From Kaistella polysaccharea (lineage in GTDB: Bacteria; Bacteroidota; Bacteroidia; Flavobacteriales; Weeksellaceae): a stretch of DNA of 64,000 nt. Both the position numbers and the translations under genes were made by a program. Below, piece after piece: positions 51,719 through 59,008 of this stretch (positions are counted from its first letter, which is position 1; each line of letters begins with the position of its first letter). Under the pieces are notes generated by a model, which had not been told where the DNA came from, did not search any database, and saw only the letters and a program-made list of their open reading frames with translations. The stretch lies in NCBI RefSeq assembly GCF_020410745.1, contig NZ_CP084528.1, positions 620,001 through 684,000 on the forward strand. The letters are read 5' to 3'.

Positions 51719-52555
51719 TTAAGAAATCCAGTTATTGTCTCCGAAGTCGGGTTTTCTTTTTTCGAGGAAAGCATTTCTACCTTCTTTAGCTTCTTCTGTC
51801 ATGTAAGCCAACCGAGTAGCTTCACCCGCAAAAACCTGCTGACCTACCATTCCATCATCCGTTAAATTCATAGCAAATTTTAGCATACGAATCGACATAG
51901 GTGATTTTCCTAAAATTTCTTCCGCCCACTCATATGCAGTATCTTCAAGCTCAGCATGTGGAATTACGGCGTTTACCATTCCCATATCCGCCGCTTCTTG
52001 AGCAGAATAATTACGTCCTAAGAAGAATATTTCCCGTGCTTTTTTCTGTCCAACCATTTTTGCCAAATAAGCCGATCCGTAACCGCCATCAAAGCTTGTA
52101 ACATCGGCGTCAGTTTGCTTAAAAATAGCGTGCTCTTTGCTGGCTAAAGTTAAATCACAAACCACATGCAAAGAATGTCCGCCACCAACAGCCCAACCGT
52201 TGACAACCGCAATAACCACTTTCGGCATAAAACGAATCAACCGCTGAACTTCCAGAATATTCAACCGATGCCTTCCATCTTCTCCCACGTAACCTTGTTC
52301 GCCACGAGCCCGTTGGTCGCCGCCGCTGCAAAAAGCATGGCCGCCATCTTTTGGACTGGGACCTTCACCAGTCAGTAAAACCACTCCCACTGAAGAATCT
52401 TCGGAAACATGGTAAAAAGCATCGTATAGTTCCGAGGTCGTTTTGGGACGAAAAGCATTGCGCACTTCCGGCCGGTTAAATGCAATTCTTGCGACACCAC
52501 CCTTTTTTTGGTAGGTAATATCTTGGTATTCTTTGACGGTTTTCCAGTCTGCCAT
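51719..52555 (-). CDS. menB: 1,4-dihydroxy-2-naphthoyl-CoA synthase
   Basis: The 278-residue crotonase-fold enzyme closes the second ring of the menaquinone head group. GVARIAFNRPEVRNAFRPKT, CSGGDQRARGEQGY and WAVGGGHSLHVVCDLTLAS are typical. In KQTDADVTSFDGGYGSAYLA the Asp of QTDAD marks, as I recall, the bicarbonate-independent type (as in Mycobacterium), in contrast to the Gly of the E. coli type. I place the start at the ATG at 52555 (MADWKTVKEYQ); a TTG seven codons upstream lies inside the -7 box and cannot be used. It is the first gene of the run to the HNH gene. Confidence 0.95.
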   Translation of the reverse strand: MADWKTVKEYQDITYQKKGGVARIAFNRPEVRNAFRPKTTSELYDAFYHVSEDSSVGVVLLTGEGPSPKDGGHAFCSGGDQRARGEQGYVGEDGRHRLNILEVQRLIRFMPKVVIAVVNGWAVGGGHSLHVVCDLTLASKEHAIFKQTDADVTSFDGGYGSAYLAKMVGQKKAREIFFLGRNYSAQEAADMGMVNAVIPHAELEDTAYEWAEEILGKSPMSIRMLKFAMNLTDDGMVGQQVFAGEATRLAYMTEEAKEGRNAFLEKRKPDFGDNNWIS

Positions 52556-52573
52556 TTTCTGTAAAATTTTGTG

Positions 52574-52581
52574 CAAAGATA
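52574..52581 (-). promoter_or_regulatory. -7 promoter box of the menB operon (TATCTTTG)
   Basis: A perfect TAnnTTTG on the minus strand lies 18 nt before the menB ATG at 52555. Confidence 0.6.
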
Positions 52582-52679
52582 GGCAATTATAAGAGGGTTG
52601 ACCAAATGAAAAAGCGTCTTAGTTGGGCAAAATTACGCCGTATTTAGAAGCGTCAAGATTGTATTTTTTCCGAAAACCC

Positions 52680-52763
52680 TACCCGCTTTCCGTTGCAATT
52701 TTTCTAATCCCAACGCGGCATCCAGCAGCTTATTAGAAAAGATTTTCACTGCAATCGGGGCTA
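52680..52763 (-). repeat. Structured dispersed element, copy A
   Basis: The minus strand reads TAGCCCCGATTGCAG, then a variable hairpin (TTTTCTAAT / ATTAGAAAA), then GCAACGGAAAGCGGG. CCCG at the start can pair with CGGG at the end. The same architecture recurs at 53371-53460. I recall this pattern as a multi-copy intergenic element of Flavobacteriia, possibly related to the Flavo-1 RNA. It starts 18 nt after the stop of the decayed DUF2007 copy. Confidence 0.6.
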
Positions 52764-52780
52764 GAAGAAAAAACCCATTG

Positions 52781-53016
52781 TTAAATCTGGAAGGCTTCTT
52801 CCGAGATATTACGATTCTTTTGAAGCACTATTTCTGCCGCTTCGAAATCATGGGAATTGACGGGCTAATCGTAGTTTTGAGTACCTGGAACACTGCGCCA
52901 TTTTTGACAAATTCGTTTTTAATAAAACTCGAAATCTCACGCGAAGCAAGTTTGGCTTTAGCAATTTCGATCTCGAACAAGTAAGACGACTGGAAAATGA
53001 GTACTAACTCTGACCT
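52781..53016 (-). pseudogene. Decayed tandem copy of the DUF2007 gene
   Basis: The minus strand from 53013 encodes SELVLIFQSSYLFEIEIAKA..., matching 34 of the first 42 residues of the intact neighbour after its start Met. The start codon has become AGG (53014-53016). After the middle the frame is lost, and the C-terminal part (HDFEAAEIVLQKN...) continues in another frame to a TAA at 52781. Start loss plus frameshift make it a clear pseudogene created by tandem duplication. Confidence 0.85.
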
Positions 53017-53042
53017 GTATTTTTTTGGCCAGTTGTTAAATA

Positions 53043-53288
53043 TTAAGGTGCATCATTTTGGAATTCATCTTCTGCGATCTCATCATTCTCTTGAAGTACG
53101 AGTTCTGCAGCTTCAAAATCTCTGTCACTCACCATTAAATAGTAGTTTTGAGAGATGGGAAATACTGCAATATTATTCACAAATTCATTTTTTATATAAC
53201 TGGGAATTTCGCGGGAAGCGAGTTTCGTTTTGGCTAATTCAATTTCGTATAAATAGGAAGACTGAAATATGGCGACTAATTCTGACAT
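53043..53288 (-). CDS. DUF2007 putative signal-transducing protein
   Basis: The 81-residue protein (MSELVAIFQSSYLYEIELAKTKLASREI...) matches DUF2007, a small PII-like-fold domain with DFEAAELVLQEN at its end. It has no membrane segment. Function is unestablished; the family is often linked to sensing or to accessory roles beside transporters. A decayed copy lies 26 nt downstream, and structured repeats flank the pair. The -7 region is weak (TAACTTTC on the minus strand). Confidence 0.86.
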   Translation of the reverse strand: MSELVAIFQSSYLYEIELAKTKLASREIPSYIKNEFVNNIAVFPISQNYYLMVSDRDFEAAELVLQENDEIAEDEFQNDAP

Positions 53289-53370
53289 AACTTCTTTTCG
53301 GAAAGTTACTTATTTTTTGCCATATCGAGTATTATTCTGGAATTTTTGAAAGAAAAATCGCCTGAACTTT

Positions 53371-53460
53371 TAGCCCCGGTTGGAGCAATTGTTTGAGCTC
53401 TTTTTTCTTTTTGGAAGGAAAGCGGCAGGCAAAAGAAAAAAAGCGAGTGCGGAAAACGGG
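53371..53460 (+). repeat. Structured dispersed element, copy B
   Basis: The plus strand reads TAGCCCCGGTTGGAGC, then a hairpin with TTTTTTCTTTT and AAAAGAAAAAA arms, then GCGGAAAACGGG, the same plan as copy A but in the opposite orientation. Its 3' part overlaps a hairpin that can terminate the amino acid permease transcript. Confidence 0.6.
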
Positions 53461-53488
53461 TTTGGACCTCGAACTTCTACACTCGCTT
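53441..53488 (-). terminator. Amino acid permease gene terminator, overlapping repeat copy B
   Basis: AAGCGAGTG (53441-53449) pairs with CACTCGCTT (53480-53488) across a 30-nt loop. The minus strand continues into the T-rich arm of the repeat. Confidence 0.55.
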
Positions 53489-53515
53489 CTTGCTCCTGAA
53501 AATATTTACAGGATA

Positions 53516-54925
53516 TTATCTTTCAATTTTTTTTCTGTTGATGAACCAATAGACGGGAACTCCGAGCAAAATGAGAATGAAACCGGGCCATGTATATTGG
53601 GGTTTGAAAATGACCAAGAGTACGCAAAATGCGGTGCCGATAAGAAGATAAATAATCGGAGTAATTGGATAAAGCCAGGTTTTATAAGGTCTTTCGAGGT
53701 TTGGTTGTTTTATTCTCATCCAGATGACGCCAAAAACAGTTACCATATAAAAAAGAACGATGATAAAGGAAATCATGTCCAGCAAATCACCATACTGACC
53801 GGAAAGCGCCAATAAACACGCCCACGCTCCCTGCATCCAGAGTGATTTACCCGGAACATTGTTTTCGTTATTTTCTGCGGCTGACTTGAAGAATAAACCG
53901 TCTTTCGCCATGGTTTGAAATACACGTGAGCCTGCGAGAACCAAACCATTAATACATCCGAACGTTGAGATCATTACTAAAATCGCCATGATGATAGTTC
54001 CTGTATTTCCAAAAATAACTTCGGAGGCAGCTACTGCAGGACGATTGTTGTCGGCAAATGCAATTCCGTTTCGGTCTAAGGCATGAAGGTAAACGAAATT
54101 CACAAATAGGTATAAAATCATAACGACTGTTGTCCCCAGCACCATTGCTTTCACTACATTTTTCTTAGGATTATCGATTTCGCCCGACATGAAAGTTACA
54201 TTTTCCCACGCTACAGAACTAAAAACAGAGCCTACCATCGCGGCGGCAATTCCACCCAACAAGGTCAAACTACCGATGGATTTCCAGGTGGTAGGTTCTA
54301 AGGTAGTGCCAGTATCTGTCCCAAAATTCTGAAAAGCGTTCCATCCAAAACTCATATTTTCTGCCCAATGGGAATTTTTCACCAAGATGACACCGAAAAT
54401 GATAATGCCTAAAAGGGCAATTATCTTCGACGACGTGAAAACATCTTGAAGAATCTTTCCATTTTTCAAGCCTCGGGAATTGATATAAGTAAGTAAAAGA
54501 ATAATTCCTATTGCTAAAATTTGAATCCAGGTAATTTTAAAGCCGCCATTTTGAAACAAGGGTTCAGCGTTAAGTGCTGGCACCAGATAGGCGGTAAATT
54601 TACCAAAAGCCATAGCGACGGCCGCAATTGTTCCGGTTTGAATCACCGTAAATAAACCCCAACCGTAAAGAAATCCCGGCATTTTGCCAAAAATTTCAGT
54701 AATGTAGGTGTATTGACCGCCAGCTTTCGGAAACATTGAGGAAAGTTCGCCATAGGAAATCGCAGCTGCAACGGTCATAATTCCCGTAATAATCCAGACG
54801 GCAATTAGCCAATAGCCGGAGCCTAAATTCCGCATCATATCGGAACTGACAATGAAAATTCCGCTTCCAATCATAGAGCCCATTACGAGCATTGTCGAAT
54901 CCCAAAGTGTAAGTTTTTTAGTCAT
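53516..54925 (-). CDS. APC-family amino acid permease
   Basis: The 469-residue inner-membrane transporter has about 12 helices. The first unwound helix carries GSMIGSGIFIVSSD (residues ~17-30), the substrate-backbone-binding motif of the LeuT fold. The family pattern continues with YGELSSMFPKAGGQYTYITEIFGKMPGFLYGW. It resembles LAT/serine-threonine exchanger-like permeases of Bacteroidota; the amino acid is unknown. It is monocistronic, with a 266-bp AT-rich upstream region. Confidence 0.92.
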   Translation of the reverse strand: MTKKLTLWDSTMLVMGSMIGSGIFIVSSDMMRNLGSGYWLIAVWIITGIMTVAAAISYGELSSMFPKAGGQYTYITEIFGKMPGFLYGWGLFTVIQTGTIAAVAMAFGKFTAYLVPALNAEPLFQNGGFKITWIQILAIGIILLLTYINSRGLKNGKILQDVFTSSKIIALLGIIIFGVILVKNSHWAENMSFGWNAFQNFGTDTGTTLEPTTWKSIGSLTLLGGIAAAMVGSVFSSVAWENVTFMSGEIDNPKKNVVKAMVLGTTVVMILYLFVNFVYLHALDRNGIAFADNNRPAVAASEVIFGNTGTIIMAILVMISTFGCINGLVLAGSRVFQTMAKDGLFFKSAAENNENNVPGKSLWMQGAWACLLALSGQYGDLLDMISFIIVLFYMVTVFGVIWMRIKQPNLERPYKTWLYPITPIIYLLIGTAFCVLLVIFKPQYTWPGFILILLGVPVYWFINRKKIER

Positions 54926-55051
54926 AAAATGAACTATGTTATATTAATTACGATAAAATTTTATTTTTCAGTGCATTTTATTTTTAAAGTAAACCTCTCC
55001 CAATTATTAATTATAATTATTTAGCATAATAGTATACGGGAATTTCCTTTT

Positions 55052-55059
55052 TAGCTTTG
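55052..55059 (+). promoter_or_regulatory. Upstream -7-like box TAGCTTTG
   Basis: A perfect TAnnTTTG lies about 130 nt before the DUF4920 ATG, in the 266-bp gap between permease and DUF4920 genes. It may be a second promoter or chance. Confidence 0.25.
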
Positions 55060-55169
55060 AAAGCCGTAAATATATAAATTTTCTTTACCTAAAATCACAT
55101 TTTAGTTACAATTATCACCCGCAATCTGGAAAACATTAATTATAAAAATAGAGGTTTAATTATTATTCC

Positions 55170-55177
55170 TACTTTTG
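55170..55177 (+). promoter_or_regulatory. -7 promoter box of the DUF4920 gene (TACTTTTG)
   Basis: A perfect TAnnTTTG ends 14 nt before the ATG at 55192. An upstream GTG in frame overlaps its last base and so cannot be the start. Confidence 0.6.
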
Positions 55178-55191
55178 TGAAAATTACAATC

Positions 55192-55698
55192 ATGAAAAAA
55201 TTATTCATTCTCTTTTCTCTGTCGTTCGCAACCTTAGCAATTGCACAGGAGAAAGTAACGTTAAATTCTGGACCGCCTGCAGGAAACGCAGTAGTAGGAG
55301 ATCAATATGGGACGGAAGTATCTGAAAAGGCAGAGAAGACAGCCATGACTGTTAAAAAATTGGAGGAACAACTTAAAAAATCAGAAAAACTTGAAAACGT
55401 ATCTGTTAAAGGTAAAGTCAAAGAAGTCTGTGATCAAAAAGGCTGTTGGATGACCGTAGAAACTGATAATAACGAAAAGTTTTTCGTGAAGATGAAAGAT
55501 TATGCCTTCTTCGTTCCTACAGCATTGGTTGGGAAAAATGTAATTCTTGAAGGAAATGTTGAAAATTCAATTATATCGGTAGACGAACAGCGCCATTATG
55601 CTGAAGACGCGAAGAAGTCTCAGGCGGAAATCGATGCAATAACAAAACCGAAAGAAGAAATAAGGTTTATGGCCAGTGGAATAAAAGTGGTGAAGTAA
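55192..55698 (+). CDS. Secreted DUF4920 protein
   Basis: The 168-residue protein has a Sec signal peptide (MKKLFILFSLSFATLAIAQ) and a mature OB-like domain. ENVSVKGKVKEVCDQKGCWMTVETDNNEKFFVKMKDYAFFVPTALVGKNVILEG (about 70-124) contains a conserved C-x5-CWM motif that could bind a metal. This matches DUF4920, whose function is unknown. Residues 35-65 are helical and charged. A terminator follows at 55718. Confidence 0.85.
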   Translation: MKKLFILFSLSFATLAIAQEKVTLNSGPPAGNAVVGDQYGTEVSEKAEKTAMTVKKLEEQLKKSEKLENVSVKGKVKEVCDQKGCWMTVETDNNEKFFVKMKDYAFFVPTALVGKNVILEGNVENSIISVDEQRHYAEDAKKSQAEIDAITKPKEEIRFMASGIKVVK

Positions 55699-55717
55699 CC
55701 AATTCAGATAAAAATTG

Positions 55718-55748
55718 AAAGCGAAGTCGAGTTGAATTCGCTTTTTTT
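55718..55748 (+). terminator. DUF4920 gene terminator
   Basis: AAAGCGAA pairs with TTCGCTTT around an 11-nt loop and is followed by a T-run that reaches the stop codon of the convergent M14 gene. Confidence 0.78.
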
Positions 55749-56853
55749 ATTCTATAGTAAAATCTACTTTTTCGTCCAATTTTGGAAATTTGAGGTTTGA
55801 AATAAATTTCTTTCCTGTACAGTCAATTTCCTTCCAGCCCTTCTTCCTGCCGATATCTCCTACTTCTACGACGATTGGTGTGAACGATATTTCTTCACTT
55901 CCATTAATTAATTCTTCTTTATACTGTACCGCAATATCTAGAATACATTGGTAGTCGGTATTTAATCTTACATTTCTATAAATAATATCGAAATGGGTTT
56001 CTTTGTTTTGAGGAATTTGTTGATAATCTTCCCAACCAGCAGTGGATCCCTGTAATTCGGCCATCACGACCAATGCTTCATACAATGCGATTGTATAAAA
56101 TTTTCTCGTTTCTTTCCGCAGGTAGTCATCCTGAAAATGGCCACCTTCAAATAAAATACTTGGAATTCCCATTTTCATCAAATTATCGCCTAATGAGGTT
56201 GGATAAAACTCGTCATTATACCGCGCAATCTGATGTGGAATTTCCGAACTCAATTTTTGAAAAATACGACTAATTACCGCCATTGATTTTTTACGCGTGG
56301 ACGTTATTGAACGTTCATAATCCTGTGCAGGAGCCAAAAAAGACAAAGTTGCCGGATGAATTCCATCGGTGCTGAAAATTGTTCTTTGTTCGTGCAAATT
56401 CAGCGCGTAATGATAACTTTTCGAAGAACAAATTCCTTTAAATATTAAAATCTCCTTGCTCGATTCTTTCAGAAAATCGCGATTTATATCAATATCCAAT
56501 GCATTCCTGCGTGTCCATTTTTCTGAGCCATCTGGATTTAACATAAAAACAAAATCGAGGGTGATTTTTGAAAGGAGGTCTTCCTTTAATTCCTTTTCAT
56601 TTTCCAGAATTTCTAGCAAATCCAATATGGCATGTGTAGAATTGGATTCGTTGCCATGCATTTGGGACCAAGCCAAAACATTAATACTACCATTTCCCAT
56701 TTCCATTTTAAAAATCGGCTTTCCTAAATCGGAGGTGCCGACCTCTTTTATGTAATCGCTATAATTGTCCTGTAGGTAAGAAAATAATTTTTCCGGGGAA
56801 ATATAACGGTTTGGGAAATTGGGATTCTTGCGGTAATATTTAGTGATAGACAT
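55747..56853 (-). CDS. M14-family zinc carboxypeptidase
   Basis: The 368-residue protein has no signal peptide. The metal-binding H-x2-E is in WSQMHGNESNSTHAILDLLE (about residues 62-81). PDGSEKWTRRNALDIDINRDF supplies the substrate-binding Arg-Asn region, and the later zinc His is in ALNLHEQRTIF. ILFEGGHFQDDY near 236 holds a probable catalytic Glu. It probably removes C-terminal residues from peptides or muropeptides; specificity is unknown. The promoter box is at 56876. Confidence 0.88.
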   Translation of the reverse strand: MSITKYYRKNPNFPNRYISPEKLFSYLQDNYSDYIKEVGTSDLGKPIFKMEMGNGSINVLAWSQMHGNESNSTHAILDLLEILENEKELKEDLLSKITLDFVFMLNPDGSEKWTRRNALDIDINRDFLKESSKEILIFKGICSSKSYHYALNLHEQRTIFSTDGIHPATLSFLAPAQDYERSITSTRKKSMAVISRIFQKLSSEIPHQIARYNDEFYPTSLGDNLMKMGIPSILFEGGHFQDDYLRKETRKFYTIALYEALVVMAELQGSTAGWEDYQQIPQNKETHFDIIYRNVRLNTDYQCILDIAVQYKEELINGSEEISFTPIVVEVGDIGRKKGWKEIDCTGKKFISNLKFPKLDEKVDFTIE

Positions 56854-56875
56854 TCTTCTATTAATTTACAATTTC

Positions 56876-56883
56876 CAAATTTA
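56876..56883 (-). promoter_or_regulatory. -7 promoter box of the M14 gene (TAAATTTG)
   Basis: A perfect TAnnTTTG on the minus strand lies 22 nt before the ATG. Confidence 0.5.
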
Positions 56884-57181
56884 GATTTTTCAAACCGAAA
56901 AATAAAATTCACTTTTGTAAATTTATTAAACATGACTAAATGTCAGTTTGTCTGTTGATTATTTTGTGGATTGTATTATTCTTATTTAAATTTTATATCC
57001 TCACTGAAAATCAATCTTTTAAAGCATTTAAATGAAGTATAAATTAAACTTTACTTTAATGCTAATTAGGTATGGAAAACCTTATTTGATGGTAATTATA
57101 ATAAACAATTTTTAAAATAATTAATGAGTGAACATTTTTTTATTAACATTTGTAAACTAAATATAATTTCTTATTAATCGT

Positions 57182-57189
57182 TATATTTG
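57182..57189 (+). promoter_or_regulatory. -7 promoter box of terC (TATATTTG)
   Basis: A perfect TAnnTTTG lies 14 nt before the terC ATG. Confidence 0.55.
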
Positions 57190-57203
57190 CGTTTTAAATT
57201 TTT

Positions 57204-58295
57204 ATGGCAAACGAAACTATTTTCCTACTGAGCTTTCTGGCTTTTATTCTATTAATATTGGTTCTAGACTTGGGTTTACTGAATAAGAAAGCAGATACAG
57301 TCTCCATGAAACAGGCTGGTTTGATGAGCTTTTTCGTTGTAGCGCTTTCAATGTGCTTTTATTTTGTACTTACAAACTACGGTCACCTACTCCATGGCAT
57401 AGACAGTATTGAAAAACTACAACAGGTCATTTCACGGCACCATCATCCGGTTAAAATTATTCCTGGCAATCTTGAGGACAGTCTTTACTTATACAATCAC
57501 AATTTAGGTTTGGAATACCTCACGGGGTATGTTGTGGAATATGCATTGTCCGTCGATAATATTTTCGTGATGGTACTCATATTTACCGCTTTCGGCGTAG
57601 CACCGAAAAATTACCACCGTGTGCTCTTCTGGGGTATATTGGGCGCGATTGTGATGCGATTTATCTTTATCTTCTTAGGTGCAGCACTTATTCAGAAGTT
57701 TGAATGGATTATGTATGTCTTTGGAGCTTTCCTCGTATTTACTGGGATAAAGATGTTTTTCGAAAAAGACCATGAGGATACAATTGATCCACAGAAGCAT
57801 CCGGTTGTGAAATTCGCGAATAAATACTTCAAAGTTCACAATCATTTTGTAGGTAATAAATTCTTCGTGACCATTAATGGAGTGAAGAAAATGACTCCTT
57901 TATTTCTGGTTTTGGTGATTGTCGAATTCACTGATTTGATATTTGCAGTAGACAGCATTCCTGCCATTTTTTCTGTAACCAAAGATCCATACGTCGTTTT
58001 CTTTTCTAATATTTTTGCAATCATCGGTCTTAGATCCATGTTCTTTCTTTTAGCAGGAATCATTGATAAATTCCGTTATCTTAAAGTTGGCTTATCGTTA
58101 CTCTTGACCTTTATCGGTTTGAAAATGCTCTTTCATGAATATTTGGATGAATTGGGATTCTCAACAACAGATTCGCTCTTTATTATTGTAGGAATTCTAG
58201 GCGGTAGTATCTTCCTCTCTCTGGTGTTACCGGAAAAAAAGAAAGACAGAAAATTAAAATATGATCCAGAAAAGGATGATCATTTAAGGAAATAA
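57204..58295 (+). CDS. TerC/Alx-family integral membrane protein
   Basis: The 363-residue protein has about nine transmembrane helices. Family motifs with acidic residues inside the membrane are visible: EYALSVDNIFVMVLIF (about 112-127) and VIVEFTDLIFAVDSIPAIF (about 236-254), the likely metal path. Proteins of this family export Mn2+ or are linked to tellurite resistance and to membrane protein metalation. No ter operon genes lie nearby. The gene is followed by a 132-bp region filled with palindromes and then an HTH regulator. Confidence 0.9.
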   Translation: MANETIFLLSFLAFILLILVLDLGLLNKKADTVSMKQAGLMSFFVVALSMCFYFVLTNYGHLLHGIDSIEKLQQVISRHHHPVKIIPGNLEDSLYLYNHNLGLEYLTGYVVEYALSVDNIFVMVLIFTAFGVAPKNYHRVLFWGILGAIVMRFIFIFLGAALIQKFEWIMYVFGAFLVFTGIKMFFEKDHEDTIDPQKHPVVKFANKYFKVHNHFVGNKFFVTINGVKKMTPLFLVLVIVEFTDLIFAVDSIPAIFSVTKDPYVVFFSNIFAIIGLRSMFFLLAGIIDKFRYLKVGLSLLLTFIGLKMLFHEYLDELGFSTTDSLFIIVGILGGSIFLSLVLPEKKKDRKLKYDPEKDDHLRK

Positions 58296-58426
58296 TTACA
58301 TTTGTAAATATATTAAATAATAGCATATCAATAACTTGGTGTGCTATTTTACTTTTGTAAATAACCCATAATTTTTATGCGTTACATTTGTAATATACTT
58401 TTGTAAAATTAATATTACATTTGTAA
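58296..58426 (+). promoter_or_regulatory. Five-copy palindrome array overlapping -7 boxes upstream of the HTH gene
   Basis: The 12-mer TTACATTTGTAA (5-bp arms TTACA/TGTAA) or a variant stands at 58296-58307, 58349-58360 (TTACTTTTGTAA), 58382-58393, 58395-58406 (ATACTTTTGTAA) and 58415-58426. Each copy contains a TAnnTTTG box. The last lies 4 nt from the HTH gene ATG when measured from its -7 box. The copies cover 60 of the 132 intergenic bases. Confidence 0.7.
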
Positions 58427-58427
58427 C

Positions 58428-58952
58428 ATGGATTTGAACGAAAGAATTTCTAGTGTAATCAGCTATTCTGAATTGTCGCTGTCAGAATTTGCAGATGAAA
58501 TCGAAGTGCAGCGCTCCAGCATCTCACATATTACGTCTGGTCGTAATAAACCTTCGCTCGATTTTCTGATGAAAATTAAAAATCGCTTTCCAGAGTTGGA
58601 ATGGGAATGGCTCATCGAAGGACGAGGAGAAATGCTTAAAAAACCTAATATAGCGTTAGAAGACAATGAATTACCATCAAAAACAAAAGCTACTTCCCTG
58701 CCCGATTTATTCTCATTAATTAATGATGAAGCTTTTGGTGTTACTGAATCTGAAGATAAAATTGTCCCAAAAACTTCCGTAGATGACGATATTCGTCCAC
58801 AAAGGTCCAGTAAAGTTGAAATAGACGATTCTCAGCGATCAGACGCTCTTCCTACAACTGACAAACCATTAAATATTGAAAATCAGCAAGTTAAAGTAAA
58901 GCGCATCGTTCTATTTTATGAAAACGGAAAATTTGAAACTTTTGAACCCTAA
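58428..58952 (+). CDS. Helix-turn-helix (XRE/Cro-like) regulator
   Basis: The 174-residue protein has an N-terminal Cro/C1-type HTH (LSLSEFADEIEVQRSSISHITSGRNKPSLDFLMKIKNRFPELEWEWLIEGRGEML, residues ~17-70). A long polar, Ser/Asp-rich linker (~75-150) follows, and a short C-terminal segment (QQVKVKRIVLFYENGKFETFEP) looks like a beta-strand interaction motif. The mRNA is predicted leaderless because the ATG is 4 nt after a TACATTTG box. That box is part of a palindrome array, and dimeric HTH proteins of this class bind such palindromes, so autoregulation is likely. The AAA+ gene follows 56 nt later with its own box. Confidence 0.86.
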   Translation: MDLNERISSVISYSELSLSEFADEIEVQRSSISHITSGRNKPSLDFLMKIKNRFPELEWEWLIEGRGEMLKKPNIALEDNELPSKTKATSLPDLFSLINDEAFGVTESEDKIVPKTSVDDDIRPQRSSKVEIDDSQRSDALPTTDKPLNIENQQVKVKRIVLFYENGKFETFEP

Positions 58953-58978
58953 ATTTTAAGCGAAAAAAAATTATGTTG

Positions 58979-58986
58979 TACATTTG
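58979..58986 (+). promoter_or_regulatory. -7 promoter box of the AAA+ gene (TACATTTG)
   Basis: A perfect TAnnTTTG lies 22 nt before the ATG at 59009, without the trailing TAA of the array palindromes. Confidence 0.5.
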
Positions 58987-59008
58987 AGTATCCCTCAAAA
59001 TATAATCT

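Larger units (their letters stand above)
56854..57203. other. 350-bp AT-rich intergenic region between M14 and terC
   Basis: It holds the M14 promoter box (56876-56883, minus) and the terC promoter box (57182-57189, plus). Two single-mismatch copies of the palindrome found upstream of the HTH gene are also present: TCACTTTTGTAA at 56909-56920 and TAACATTTGTAA at 57144-57155. No ORF or RNA is recognised in the middle part. Confidence 0.5.

Noticed and set aside
52556-52576. Seven-codon upstream extension of menB starting at TTG
   Set aside because: The TTG is part of the TATCTTTG promoter box, so it would lie upstream of the transcription start.
52997-53290. 97-codon plus-strand frame over the DUF2007 gene
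   Set aside because: It is the antisense of the conserved DUF2007 gene and of its decayed copy.
55177-55191. GTG start for the DUF4920 protein
   Set aside because: The GTG overlaps the last base of the -7 box. MKKLFILF from 55192 is a normal signal-peptide start.
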